64,000 bases of DNA from Homarus americanus (GCF_018991925.1 NW_024727827.1:1-64000); one strand, 5' to 3'; positions 1 through 13,429 are shown, numbered from the stretch's first letter. The notes: generated by a model not told the origin, from the letters alone. Made by a program: numbers and translations.

Positions 1-3000
1 AAATATACAAGTCCATCCTCTACCCCTGCAAAACAAGTCCATCCCTCACCCTCCAAAACATACCAAGTCCATCCCTCACTCCTACACAATACCATAAGTC
101 CATCCTCACCCCACAACAACACCACAAGTCCATCCCTCACCCCACATAACATACAAGTCCATCCCCACCTCACATCAATACTACAAGTCCATCCTCACTC
201 CTACACAATACTACAAGTCCATCCTCACTCCTGCAAAACATGCCAAGTCCATCCCCACCCTACATAACATACCAAGTCCATCCCCACCCTACACACAATA
301 CTACAAGTCCATCCCTCACCCCTGCAAAACATCCAAGTCCATCCCCACCTACACAACATAACCAAGTCCATCCCTCACCCCACAACATACCAAGTCCATC
401 CCCAATCCCACACAACATACCAAGTCCATCCCTCACTCCTACACAACATACCAAGTCCATCCTCCCACATAACATACCAAGTCCATCCCTCACCTAACAT
501 ACTGTCCATCCTCACCCCTACACAACATACCAAGTCCACCCTCACCTCAACAACATACCAAGTCCATCCCTCACCCTACACAACATACCGTCCTTCCCCA
601 CTCCTACACAACATAACAAGCTCCACCCCACTCCTACACAATACTACAAGTCCATCCCCACTACCACATTACAAGTCCATCCCCACCACTACACACTAAA
701 GTCCATCCTCCTCACCCTACACAAACCATAAGTCCATCCCCTCACCCTACACAATACTCACAAGTCCATCCCTCACCTCTACAAAACATACCAAGTCCCT
801 TCCCCACCCTACACACACACAAGTCCATCCCTCACCCTACACAACACTACAAGTCCATCCCTCAACCCTACACAACATACCAAGTCCATCCCTCATTCCT
901 ACACAATACCAAGTCCATCCCCACCCCACACAATACCACAAGTCCATCCCCACCCTACAAAACACCAAGTCCATCCTCACCCCTACACACACTACAAGTC
1001 CATCCCCACCCTACACACACTACAAGTCCATCCCCACTCCCACAAAACATACCAAGTCCCTTCCTCATCCTACAATACTACAAGTCCATCCTCACCCTAC
1101 ACAATACTACAAGTCCATCCCCACCCTACACAACATACCAAGTCCATCCCTCACCCTACAAACATACCAAGTCCCTTCCTCACCCCACACACACAAGTCC
1201 ATCCCTCACTCCCACACAACACCACAAGTCCATCCCCACCCCACACACACAAGTCCATCCCCACTCCTACAATAATACCATATCCATCCCTCTCACCACA
1301 ATACACAAGTCCATCCCTCACCCCTACAAAAACATACCAAGTCCCTTCCTCACCCTACACAATACTACAAGTCCATCCCTCACCCTACACACACATAAGT
1401 CCATCCCTCACTCCCTACAAAATACTACAAGTCCATCCCCACCCTACACAATACTACAAGTCCATCCTCCACTCCTACACACACTACATGTCCATCCCTC
1501 TCCCTACACAACATACCAAGTCCATCCCTCACCCTACACAACATACCAAGTCCATCTCCACCTCACACAATACTATAAGTCCATCCCTCACCTACAAAAT
1601 ACTACTGTCCTTCCTTAACTCCTACACAACCCTGTAAGTCCTTCCCCACTCCCATTATCAACCCTGCAAGTCCCTCCTCACTCCTAATCAACCCTGATGT
1701 CCTTCCTTAACTCCCAACTAACCCTTGCAAGTTCTCACTCCCACATATCAGGCAGTCCTTCCCTTAGTCCTAGATAACCTGTAAGTCCTTCCTCACTCCT
1801 AATTAACCTGATGTCCTCCCTTAACTCCTAGAACTAACCCTGTAAGTCCTTTTTCACCTTTAGACAACAGGGTAACTTTTCTACCTTACATTATAAGTCC
1901 TTCCCCACCTTTACATTAACACTACATAAGTCCTTCCTCATCTTTGTACATTGTAAGTCATTAACTCACTTTATATTAACCCTGTAAGTCCTTCCTCACC
2001 CTATTAAACCCTGTAGTCCTCCCTCACTCTATTACTAACCCTGTGTCCTTCTTTATTCCCACAACAGGGCAGTCCTTCCTCACTCCTATTATCACCAAGG
2101 CAAGTCCTTCCTCATTCACACAACATTGTAAGTCCTTCCCCACTCCTACACAATGCAGTCCTGAACTGTCTCAACCCTGTAAGTCCTTTCCCTTTACACT
2201 CCTACAACCCTGTAAGTCCTTCCTTCCCATCAACAGGTAAGTCCTTCCTCACTCCTACATTAACTGTGGTAATCTTTTCCCTCACTCCATCTAACCCTGA
2301 TGTCCTTCTCCTTAACTCCTAACTAACCCTCCAAGTCCTTCTTTTTCATCTCTACACAACAGTGCAGTCCTTCCTCACTCCTACACACATGGCAGTCCTT
2401 CCCTCACTCCCACATTAACCCTGTAAGTCCTTCCTCACCCTAATAATAACATTGCAAGCCCTCCCTCATCTCTACACAACATTGCAAAGTTCTTCCCTCA
2501 CTCCTACTAACCCTTGCAAGTCCTCCCTCACTCCTAATATCAACAGGGCAAGTCCTTCCTCACTCCCACAATAACAAGGCAGTCCTTCCCCACTCCTATT
2601 ACTAACATTGTAAGTCCTTCCCTCACTCCTAATAACAATGTAAGTCCTTAACTCCATCTTTACATTAACCCTTGTAAGTCCTTTTTCTCATCTTACAAAC
2701 CCTGTAGTCCTTCCTCACTCCCATCAGGTGTCCTTCCTCATCTTTACACAACTGTGTAACCTTTTCCTCAATCTTTACTCAACCCTGATGTCCTTCCTTA
2801 ACTCCTAACTAACCCTCCAAGTCCTTTTCATCTCTAACAGTAAGTCCTTCCTCACTCCACAATAACATGGTAAGTCCTTCCTCACTCCCACACAACCCTT
2901 CTGTAAGTCCTTCCTCACTCCTACATTAACATTGCAAGTTCTTCCCCACTCCTACACAACATTGTGTTCTTCCTCACTCCTAATTAACCCTGCAGTCCTT

Positions 3001-5241
3001 CCTCACTTTTACATTAACATTAAAGTCTTTTCCTCACTCCTACAACATTGTGTTCTTCCCCACCTCACTAACCCTGCAAGTCCTCACTCCTACACAGGGG
3101 CAAGTCCTTCCCTCACTCCTACACATCAAGGCAAGTCCTTCCTCACTCATTGTAAGTCCTTCCCTCACTCCTACACAATGTAAGTCCTTAACCTCACTCC
3201 TACTGAACCCCTGCAAGTCCTTTCCTCACTCCTACAAACCCTGCAAGTCCTTCCCCTCACTCCCACTCAGGTAAGTCCTTCCTCACTCCTACACAACTGC
3301 AAATCTTTTCCTCACTCCTACTCAACCCTTGATGTCCTTCCTTAACTCCTAACTAACCTCTAAGTCCCATTAACAGTGTGTAAGTCCTCCCTCACTCCTA
3401 TCAACATGGTGTCCTTCCCCACTCCTATTAATAACCCCTGTAAGTCCTTCCCCACTCCTACACAACATTGTGTTCTTCCCTCATTCCTACAACATTGTGT
3501 TCTTCCTCATCTCTACCTAACCCTGCAAGTCCTTTCCTCATCCTCTATCAGGCAAGTCCTTCCTCACTCCTATTACCAACATTGTGTCCTTCCTCACTCC
3601 CCACTAACCCGTAAGTCCTTCCCTCACTCCTTGGCTAATAACAGAGCAAGTCCTTCCTCACTCCCACAACTGTGCAAATCTTTCCTCTACTCCTACTCAA
3701 CTTGATGTCCTCTTAACTCCTGAACTAACCCTCCAAGTCCTTTCTTTCACTCCTACACAACAGTGCTGCTTTGCAGATCTTCCTTCCCCTACTCCCACAA
3801 TACTACAAGTCCTTCTCTCACTCATACACAACACTGCAAGTGCTTCTCTCACTCCTACACAATACTACAAGTCCTTCCCTCACACTTACACCACACTACA
3901 AGTCCGTCCCTCACTCATACAACACACCACAAGTCCTTCCCTCACTCCTACACAACACTACAAGTCCTTCCTCACTCCTACACAACGTACCAAGTCCTTC
4001 CTCACTCCTACACAACGTACCAAGTCCTTCCTCACTCCTACACAACGTACCAAGTCCTTCCTCACTCCTACACAACGTACCAAGTCCTTTCTCAATCCTA
4101 CACAACGTACCAATTCCATCCCTCAATCCTACACAACGTACCAAGTCCTTCCCTCAATCCTACACAACGTACCAAGTCCATCCCTCAATCCTACACAACG
4201 TACCAATTCCATCCCTCAATCCTACACAACATACCAATTCCATCCCTCAATCCTACACAACATACCAATTCCATCCCTCAATCCTACACAATACTGCAAG
4301 TCCTTCCCTCACTCCCACACAATACTGCAAGTCCTTCCCTCACTCCCACACAATACTGCAAGTCCTTCCCTCACTCCCACACAATACTGCAAGTCCTTCC
4401 CTCACTCCCACACAATACTACAAGTCCTTCCCTCACTCCCACACAACCTACAGTCCTTCCCTCACTCCACACAATACTAAGTCTTCCCTCACTCCCACAC
4501 AATACAAAGTCCTTCCTCACTCCCTGGCCTACAAGTCCTTCTCACTCCCACACAATACTACAAAGTCCTTCCCTCACTCCCACACAATACTACAAGTCCT
4601 TCCCTCACTCCCACAATGCAAGTCCTTCCTCACTCACACCATACCTACAAGTCCTTCCTCACTCACACAATACTACAAATCTTCCCTCGCTCACACAATA
4701 CTACAAGTCCTTCCCTCACTCCCACGCATACTACAAGTCCTTCCTCACTCCACCACAATACTGCCAAGTCCTTCCCTCACTCCCACAATACCTGCAAGTC
4801 CTTCCCTCACTCCCACACAATGCTGCAAGGTCTTCCTCACTCCCACACAATACTGCAAGTCCTTCCCTCCCTCCCACACCATGCAAGTCCTTCCCTCACT
4901 CCCACACCATACTACAGAGTCACCCCTCACTCCCACACCATACAAGTCCTTCCCTCCTCCCACACCATACTACAAGTCCTTCCCTCCTCCCACACCATAC
5001 TACAAGTCCCCTCACTCCACCATACTAGAGTCCTTCCTCACTCACACCATACTACAAGTCCTTCCTCCTCACCATACTACAAGTCCTTCCCTCACTCCCA
5101 CACCATACTACAAGTCCTTCCCTCACTCCCACACCATACTACAAGTCCTTCCCTCACTCCCACACCATACTACAAGTCCTTCCCTCACTCCCACACCATA
5201 CTACAAGTCCTTCCCTCACTCCCACACCCTACTACAAGTCC
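1..5241. repeat. Diverging 30-35 bp satellite array
   Basis: Continuous tandem array with the shared core CAAGTCC(A/T)TCC(CTC)AC followed by a CACAA-rich spacer. Three blocks can be read. 1-about 1620 has 'AAGTCCATCC' units. About 1620-3770 has longer, more degraded 'AAGTCCTTCCTCACTCC' units with 'TTAACCCTG' spacers. 3771-5241 has 'AAGTCCTTCC' units. Positions 3961-4080 are four exact 30-bp copies, followed by variant 30/31-bp copies, so this is probably the most recently homogenised part. The array starts outside the window. Long open frames on both strands are a by-product of stop-poor repeats and are not genes. Confidence 0.93.
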
Positions 5242-5800
5242 TGTACTGTACCCTGGGAGTTGTCAGGGTTAGTTCCTTAGTTTTTTTAGTTTTCTCTTTT
5301 GTTTTGGTAAAAATGGATTCCTTTACACTTACACATTCATTAATAGTTAGCTTAAGTTAGACCTTATTTTACCTGATAATTAAACACCCTTATGCTAACC
5401 AAGTTGTTAAGAGTAAATGCCATATTTTATTACAGAAGTTACAAAAAAAATAATTGGGAAATTGAACTGATCCATCACAGCTGAAAATGACCAACTGGAG
5501 CACGGAACAAGAACTGTCACCACCAAGACACCACCACCTATGGCAAGGTAAACTATAGGAGTAGCTCTCATAGCCTATAGAGGTTGTAGTGGAATTCTCC
5601 CCAACAAACGCTGTTTGTCGCTGAGTAGCTGACCCCACCAATTCCCCAGTGTATGCCTCGTGGTCTAGGTCAACCAGCGCCGCCATACATCACGGAGCGG
5701 GGGTCAACTACTAAGCCACGCCAACCCCCGCTATTTAAGACCTGACCTCGTCGTGATCGCCCTCTTTCTACCTCCTCCTCCGCCGCCAGCAACACCTCCT
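5242..5800. other. Unique DNA after satellite; possible LTR-like promoter
   Basis: No gene is supported. The stretch near 5590-5760 is more GC-rich than its surroundings and contains a TATA-like 'GCTATTTAAG' near 5730, followed by a pyrimidine-rich leader. This could be an LTR-type or ordinary promoter. I could not define matching ends or a target-site duplication, so this is only a suggestion. Confidence 0.25.
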
Positions 5801-5943
5801 CCTCCTCCGCCTGCCTGGCGGCCCTCGTTCCTCCTCCGCCTGCCTGGCGGCCCTCGTTCCTCCTCCGCCTGCCTGGCGGCCCTCGTTCCTCCTCCGCCTG
5901 CCTGGCGGCCCTCGTTCCTCCTCCGCCTGCCTGGCGGTCCTCG
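5801..5943. repeat. GC-rich 29-bp minisatellite, about 5 copies
   Basis: Five nearly exact 29-bp units, each containing CGCCTGCCTGGCGG, at 29-bp spacing. Because 29 is not a multiple of three, translation cycles through three frames and leaves open frames on both strands with Pro/Arg-rich nonsense. The base composition (very GC-rich) contrasts with the AT-rich surroundings. Confidence 0.9.
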
Positions 5944-6187
5944 CTCCCGCCGGCGAGCATGGCAACCCACAAGCTGTCCTTCTCTGAGCACCCTCACCAA
6001 CCAGCTCTCTCTACATCACGCTTGTAACCATGCTGCCTTCCCAACACCAAGCTGCATTGTACATCCAATACAACATGTATATAGAGAGCACATTGTGAGT
6101 TTCCTTTCTCCATTCCATCCTGAGTGTGAACCAAACATCCTGAACCCCACAAGGTCATCTTTATGTCTGTCAAACTCTTAAGACAAA

Positions 6188-6356
6188 TTGTTGTAACTGT
6201 GTTGCTATTAGCCATTTGTCTGTCTGTCTTCTTTTTTATTTATTTTTGTCTATCTAATTTTCATCTCTTTCTCTGTCCATCTGTCAGCTAATCTATCTAT
6301 ATCTAACTTTCTATCTGTGTCCATCTGTCAGCTAATCTATCTATATCTAACCCACA
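6188..6356. repeat. TCTG/TCTA-rich microsatellite with short duplication
   Basis: Pyrimidine-rich stretch with TGTC and ATCT runs. A block containing CTGTCAGCTAATCTATC occurs twice in tandem. Confidence 0.75.
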
Positions 6357-7299
6357 TGAGAATGAAAATTGACCCATAAAATAGTGATGATGATGGGTCT
6401 TCAGTTGCTGGGATTTCATTAAACAGTAATATTTATGTGGGTAACATTTTGAACACCACAAATCATCCCCCCTCCCCATACCCTGACCCCCTCCCCCTGC
6501 TTCAGTGTATTTGAGATACATTTATTTATCACAGCAGAACCTTCCTCAACTTAAGACCAAATTCCTCCTTCTGTACTATAAACACAATATTGTACAGTAT
6601 AGTTTACCATATTAGCACAACCTTATCTAACGGAGTACAGTCTAGCTCCTCTTACTTAGACAACAGCACAACAATAGCATGTTCTCTCTCTTGTGTGTCT
6701 CATTTCAAGTTAACCAGAATAAATTGTACAGGGAGATGTAGAACAGCTAATTAATTATCCTCATTAAACCAAATAGTGAATGCAAGATAACTTATCAAGA
6801 CAACAATATGTACCGTAGATAACATCTTTATCAGAGGGTTTATCATCTCCTCAGCAACAAGTCTTGTCTCATGTTCTAGATTGAAGGACTAATTTGTTCA
6901 CTGAAGGGAAGAAGGTATCATCAAGGACCAGCTGCTGAAGTAAGATTATTATATATATATATTTGGGGTTGATATTAAATGTGGAAACTAAATGGTGAAG
7001 ATATATTCAATTTGTTTTATTTAAATTAAGATAATAATACAGAGCTTTACCCTTCACATCTCCCCCCTCCTTCCCCACAGTACTCTCCTTAGGTGTTATT
7101 CAAGCTCTTATGTTAATGCTGTCCTTAGTTTAGTGAAGCTACATGTACAGTCAACCAAAGACTCCAACCTGGGACTAAAAAATTTAATATTAAACTTTTA
7201 AAATTATTGAATAGTATAAACTTCTTTATATTTGCTAAAATGGTAAGGAATTTAAGCCCTAGAACCGATTACTGTATTGGCGGACTAATACTACAGCTG

Positions 7300-7430
7300 G
7301 TGGGCCGCCAAATGCAAGCGAAAACATGTTCAGGTCGGCTCGTAAGAAACTCGTTAATCGAAGTTAAGAATCTTAAGGAAGGTAACTCGTTAACCGAGGC
7401 GCTCGTTAACCGAGGGACCACTGTATTGTC
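7300..7430. mobile_element. One-ended TIR element relic (Tigger/pogo-like)
   Basis: The end 'TTAACCGAGGGACCACTG' followed by TA reads in reverse as CAGTGGTCCCTCGGTTAA, which resembles the terminal repeats of pogo/Tigger-type elements that insert at TA. Sub-repeats 'ACTCGTTAA(T/C)CGA' and 'GCTCGTTAACCGAGG' lie just inside. I found no matching left end, so the copy is truncated or too decayed. Confidence 0.35.
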
Positions 7431-8044
7431 TTAGTAGTGTAAATAGTAATAACATAGCAAAATAAGCGTCTTGTACCTCATAATGCCTACAAATTAGTGT
7501 TGGTTACCTCGTATTATTACGTCGTACCCACACACTACTTCACGAACATTCTCAATTCTTCGTAGCCCCTGTGTTGCCAACCTGTGATAAGGACATATAT
7601 TTATTTCCTTTTTATATCATGCAGTTTGTAGAACTAGAGAATTGTTTTGGGGGTTTTGTTTTTTAAATGTTCCCGAATATACCAACGACGGGGAGGATAC
7701 CGACCACACTCCAAAGCTCTGGGGTTAAGAGAATGTTTCATGATAGAAGGACGAAGATCTTTAGAACCTACATTGTGTGTGAGTGACAGAAAGTGAACAT
7801 TGGTGGTTAGGATTTAGTGAGTCTGTGAGAATAACAGTGTGGTGGTGAATAAGACTGAATAAATATGAGTAAACTTGAATGATGTTAGTGAGTACCAGTT
7901 TGAGCATGAATGAGGATATAGATGCTAATAAGAAACAGAGTATGGATGGTGTAACTTGTCAGAGAGAAAGAGAGAGAGAGGTCAGTGAAGAAGTTACTAA
8001 CATAAGTCTGTAGATTCAGTTGTAATTCATCGTTTCTTGTCAGT

Positions 8045-11000
8045 ATGGAAAGGTGGAGCGGACGTGTAGCCCTGGTGACGGGGGCCAGTGCCGGTATAGG
8101 GGCGGCTATTTGCAGATTTCTCGTTGACAAGGGGATGAAGGTCGTTGGTGCTGCACGCGAGGAAGAGAGGATACAGGTACAGTGTTGCTGACTCTTGAGT
8201 TGTGTCTCATCTGTGAGTTTTTCAAGGAATATAGTCATTAACTGAGAGATATATAACTGTAGCATGATAAAGTTTTGAGGGTAAGAAATAACACTGTCAT
8301 GTGTAAGAGGTTGAAGTGTATACAACATTTGATGAAAAATTGTGTTTATTCTTGATATGTAGTGATGATAATTCTTGATAATTTACCTCCACTGTTCTTG
8401 TATTTTGGAAGTATTAAAATATATTCTTTGAAAATTTCATACAAATGTATTGAGTTTACTAATTTATCCATTGAAATAGTATACTGTACATAGCAGATCA
8501 TTCCTGTACAACATTTAATGTTATTTCAACAAATATTTGATTGGAAAAGGTGATTTAGGAAATACAGCTAAATGTTTGTGTATAAACTGAAATAAACCAA
8601 GACTTGATACACAGATTTAATTAAGGTTTATTATTATTGAAGATAAATCATGGTATAGTTTTACTGAAGACACACTTAAGTTTGTTCCTTAATTGGTCAT
8701 TACAGCAGCCATTATTTTGTACCCATTTGTAACACCACATAACCTTAAAAATAGTTGTGTTATAATCATCGTGTAATTTTCAAGGCACTAGCAGATGAAC
8801 TGGCCGACAAACCTGGATCTCTGACGGCGATCAAGTGCGACATCACCAAAGACTCGGACGTCCTCGGTCTCTTTGCTTCCATCAAGGAAAAGTTTGGAGG
8901 AGTTGATGTGTGTATCAACAATGCTGGGATGTCTCATAACCATTCTCTCCTGGGTCTGTACATGAACTAAAATTATGTTTTTCTTATTATATAAAATACT
9001 ATAGGACATACTTTAACTAACAAGGTCAATCTAACCATGTGATGATGATTGTATTTATTTTATAATAGAGCGGCTAAAGAACCAATCACTGACCGGTCTC
9101 CGGAGAGGTTGAGTGACGGCCATTCCTAATTGGACCAGTTTGGGGTGCGGGATCAGACTAGAGTGCTCAGAGAAAACCTGTTATGGTTGGCTGGATAATA
9201 TTTGACAAGGTCCATTTATCATCTGACTCAAATGGGGATTGAACCAAGTTTTAGAGACTAAATATGTATTACTGTATCACCAACACCCATAACAACTTAA
9301 TACTGTTGTCACTACTATTATAACAGTACAGTACAGGGGCTCCTCCAAATTCACGAATTTTTATTTGACGGTCCTCTATTATTCGCGGGTGAAACCCTGG
9401 ATGTACCCAAGAATGTCTGTGGATAGTTATAAAGTTGCCGGCATTTTTGCGGCCAGGACAGGGAGCTATTCATTCTAGAGACAGTAATTTCCTTTACCTG
9501 TACTGTATATATACAATACACTGTACAGGTAAAAAAAATAATTGTCTTAAGTGCAAACACATAAAGGGAATATACATTTATTTGTACACAAGTAAAAATG
9601 TAACAACACCACCCCCCTCAGTTAGCAAATGTTATTCTCGGATATGGCGATTCACGGCCATTTTGAGAATCTAACCTCTGCGAATTTGGGGGCCCCCTGT
9701 ATTTTAATACTGAACAGTATCAATAAAAAATATTTTAAATTATATATGTATAGAGGCAGAGTATAGTACAGTATAGGAGCTGACTGTTATATGAACAATC
9801 AGTTTTACAATGTTATTAAATTAACACTAAATACTTGTGTATTTATTAGTTCATATTCTTGTTCACCAACAGAGGGAACACCAGAGGAGTGGCGCGAGAT
9901 GTTAGACGTCAACGTTGTGGGACTTTGTTTGTGTACACGTGAAGCTGTGGCATCAATGCGTGAAAACAATGTTGATGATGGCCAAATCATCCACATTAGC
10001 AGGTAAACTAAATGTTTTGCTATAGTAAATTAAGTTTTGTGGTAAACTGAGTATGAAAGTGCTTCACAATTCTGTAGTGAACAATGGTACAGGTGGTTCA
10101 AGCTTGGGAGTGGAAATAAACCAATTACTTTATTTTATTCAGTTTTTAAGTACAGTAGTTTTTAATTGTTTTCTTTGCACAAGTACAGTACTGTACAATA
10201 CTTAGATCCCAAAATGTTTTGCATTTAATTAGTTATTAAGGCAGTTATAAGAATTAAATACAGTACAATATACTGTAGTGTAGTATACAGATTACCTGTA
10301 TATTGTGTTCATCATTGTAATATTGCAGTACAGGGGCCTTATTCTGAGACTTAGATGATTAATATATAAGGCCTTTTAAAGATAAAGGTGGATGGTACAC
10401 ATAGTACACACACAGTAATGTTAATGGCTCGAGTCATATTGAATTTTTGCATAGAAGAAGTTTTTCAGTACAGTACTGTGCAGTACAGTACAGTACAGTA
10501 CAGTATTATGAAGTTAAAATTATACTGTATTCAATATACAAGTACTGGACCCCCAAAGGTTATGAAGCCTGGAACAAAACCAGGCTCTAACGTGGCCAGT
10601 TCTCACTGGGGAAGACACCAATAATCAGAATATCACATTTTTTTACCCATAAGAACTCTCTTAAACTTAGTGCGAGTGGTGAGATGCTTTCCTCCGAGAC
10701 CCAGGTGTAGTAATTCTCACGTGGGTCAGATGTGAGGATGATATTGCCCAGCTTGATATTAATGACCATTGCAGGTTTCACTCAGTGCCTCTAACAACAG
10801 AACTGGACCCAAGACAAAGATTATTAAGATATGGACGCTGTAGACAGACTTAATGACTTTATACAGTTCACTCTCTAAAATCAGCTTGAATTAAACAACC
10901 AGTGGAAGACCAGCTTGTTTTGTTTATAGAATACAATTATTACTGTTAATGATGTGTTAGGAAGACAAATTTCTAAACTGGGTTTTTGAAGTTTTGTAAA

Positions 11001-12971
11001 TTTATCTGAAATTATGTAGGGTGTGTGTGTGTGTGTGATAGTGGTTTGGTATTACATTAGTCTATTATACAGTGAAACCCCCCAACCAATGAACTATATA
11101 GAGATGAAAGTCCATTATATCGAGGGTCCGTTAAATGTGGAACCCCCAAATAACGGATTAGAGGAATAAAGAAGTCCATTATATAGAGGCTGTACTGTAA
11201 ATGGGTTCCATCAATATCAAGCGGCAGGACTCTACATAAACATTGGTTGGTATCTGTGATTGTATTTCTTTAGTTATACTGTACAATATCATAAACCTCT
11301 GTCATGTTTTTAATCCTCTGAATATTTATAACTAGTAAATTTATTGTTTCTTTTTCAACTCTATCCAGCATAATGGGGCACCAAGTCATGTCATATTCTA
11401 CGCTCCATTTCTACTCTGCCACGAAATTTGCCGTAAGAGCTCTCACCGAGGGACTGCGCCAAGAACTCAGAGGTCTCAAGTCACATATTCGAGTTACGGT
11501 AAGACGTATATATCTAACCAGAGCACCTTGTCTTTCTCATTTCTGACATGATGAACAGAATAGTTTGTCTCCCTAGTAAAAATACTTCAACCTGTAGCCA
11601 TGACCAGGAGAGTACAGGTCAAATATTGTATCTCTGATGGAGGAACTTAGAGCCATGTTCACCCTGAGGACCATCTGCGTTTCTTGGAGACACATCTACG
11701 TGTTTGTTTTCTCTCTCTCTCTTTCTTTTTCTTTCTTTCTAGTATTATTTTGTGTCTGAATTAAATATTTCTTCTTGATTTCTCTAATTTTTCAATGTGT
11801 TTTGCCTCTGTCTCCATTAAAAAAGTTTCAGGGTGAGAATAGTGATGTTGTATGGCAGTGAAACATGAACAGTTAAAGGGACTTCAAATTAAGTGAGACT
11901 GACTTCGTACTGTATAATGTGACACAGATAGATAAAGAAGCCCTAGTCAGAGTTAATAAGGTTGCTTGGCATTTAGAGTATTGGTAAGGTTTCCAATAGA
12001 GACACCCAGCTAGATAAAGATTGAACACCTGGAAGAGATTAACTGGGTCAACAGATACATGTGTTTGAAAATAGAAGAAATGACCTTGGATATAATACTG
12101 TAATATGATTAGTGGCTGTAAGAGATGGTGCAGTATGGAGAGCTGCACTAGGTTATCACAGCTGTCCCAGACAAGTGTTAGGTGATGTTCTTAACCATCT
12201 TTTTGTGTATGTATCTTCAAAAAATTGTCTAATGTAAAACCAGCTTTACATTTACTTATAATTACAGTACAGCATATGTTTTCTTCCTCCTTAAATATTG
12301 TGTAAACTCCGTATTTTATTTAAAAACTTGTAAAAGCTCAAGGTGTGGGATATAAGAATGTAAGGGAAATTAATCTTTACAAAAACTAATTCCAAACCTA
12401 TTTCTTCAGGCCATCAGCCCTGGTGTGGTAAAGACTGAATTTCTCTCAAGAATGATGAAGGATAAGGAGAAGGCACAGGGGGTTTTTACCAACAAAAAGT
12501 GTCTACAAGCTGAGGACATTGTATCTACTGTGGTTCATGTGCTTTCTACCCCACCACATGTTGAGGTGAGTGGATGGATTTGCACACTTACAGTTCATCA
12601 TGTTTTTCTATAGTTTTTAAAGTATTCCTCTGTGATCTGCCGACTTTCACCATCACCACACATTGGTAGTTTTACTTAATTGCCAAATCGACCATATTGC
12701 CACTTCCATTCTTGAGTAACTGGGTCTCTCTTGGTATACACAGAGTGGGTACTGTTAGTTGGTTCCCCTATCCTTTTGTGAATAAATCAAGTGATGCTTT
12801 GTCCACTCTGGTTGTAGTATACGCCTCAATCGTTTCATCAGCTTTGGAATACGAGTGAAGGCATGTCATGATGTAAGTGATAACGGCTTGATAATGACAC
12901 ATTTTTTGTAAGTTACTGTGTTCACTTTTCTTTCACAGATTGGTGATATCATCGTCCTGCCAACAGAATAA
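8045..12971 (+). CDS. Short-chain dehydrogenase/reductase, DHRS11-like
   Basis: Classical NAD(P)-dependent short-chain dehydrogenase/reductase. Coding exons are 8045-8176, 8785-8953, 9873-10002, 11369-11498, 12410-12565 and 12939-12971. All have GT-AG borders and phases agree, giving 249 residues, the usual length. Visible motifs: TGASAGIG (12-19) for the cofactor loop; Arg38 at the end of beta-2, which suggests NADP(H); NNAG (89-92); Asn114; Ser143/Ser144; the catalytic YSATK pair Tyr159/Lys163; and ISPGVV (189-194). The start [13 protein letters not shown] matches DHRS11 beginnings. Arthropods have several such paralogues, often named farnesol dehydrogenase-like; DHRS11 family members reduce keto-steroids and other carbonyls. 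The substrate cannot be read from sequence. No N-terminal signal or membrane segment is seen, so it is probably cytosolic. Introns carry small transposable elements. The gene converges on PPAN. Confidence 0.93.
9060..9290 (-). mobile_element. Possible degenerate SINE in DHRS11-like intron 2
   Basis: On the minus strand a tRNA B-box-like 'GGTTCAATCCCC' (near 9238-9249) follows a weak A-box-like stretch. The composition of the remaining ~200 bp is unlike the flanking AT-rich intron. Calling it a tRNA-derived SINE is an inference from one good box. No clear A-tail was found. Confidence 0.3.
9334..9699. mobile_element. TA-flanked TIR element (366 bp), Tigger/pogo-like MITE
   Basis: The left end CAGGGGCTCCTCCAAATTC and the right end (read inward) CAGGGGGCCCCCAAATTCG form near-matching terminal inverted repeats. 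Each is bordered by TA (9332-9333 and 9700-9701). It lies wholly inside intron 2 of the dehydrogenase gene. No transposase frame is present, so it is non-autonomous. The superfamily call rests on the CAG...CTG ends and TA target. Confidence 0.65.
11070..11197. mobile_element. CAGTG-ended MITE, family A copy 1
   Basis: A 128-bp element with left end CAGTGAAACCCC and right end (inward) CAGTACAGCCTCTATATAAT, flanked by TA. Its inside carries the family signature 'GTCCATTATATCGAGGGTCC'. Related copies are at 32720-32882, 56089-56277, 57723-57916 and about 62862-62955. It sits in intron 3 of the dehydrogenase gene. Confidence 0.65.
11835..12140 (+). pseudogene. Possible LINE-type reverse transcriptase relic
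   Basis: The frame around 11850 reads L-Y-G-S-E-T-stop-T-V-K. This resembles the LLYGSETW motif near the C-terminus of non-LTR retrotransposon reverse transcriptases, with the Trp codon mutated to TGA. About 160 bp later the sequence reads [17 protein letters not shown] without stops. The match is short and the relic heavily decayed, so this is weak. It lies in intron 4 of the dehydrogenase gene. Confidence 0.3.
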
Positions 12972-13429
12972 ATCTTCTAACATGACCCGAAGCATAAACC
13001 ACAGTGCTCTGAGAATGAAAGCTGGCACTGGACCCAGGGCAAGATTCAGGATCTGGCCTTAAATTCTCCCGAACTAGAGGTTATTACTTTTTTAAACAGC
13101 TGAAGTGCCTTAGGTTGAGAAAAGTGTGTTGATAACATATCTGAGGGGTAACACAGTTGAAATATACCATTATGAAATATATAGAATCAATAATGTAGAC
13201 TCGGGTTCATGGAAATATACAATTAATAAGAGTATAAGGAAAATATTTTTTGTGGGGTAATATGATTTTCTGTTAATTCCACATGATTGTTCTGACTACT
13301 GTACTGTAAAGATGAGTGTACCATATTTGTGCCATATTATTATTTGTTTATGATCCAAGAAAATATTATTTGAACATTCGTAGTAATATTAATTTATACC
13401 TGAAAAATATAATTAATATAATAAAATTT

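Noticed and set aside
3771..5360. Open frame of more than 500 codons on the plus strand
   Set aside because: Lies wholly in the satellite. Its Ser/Pro/His-rich translation simply follows the 30-31 bp unit, with other long frames overlapping it.
10587..10781. Minus-strand 64-codon frame with natural-looking composition
   Set aside because: No family recognised, no splice context, and it lies in an intron of the dehydrogenase gene on the other strand.
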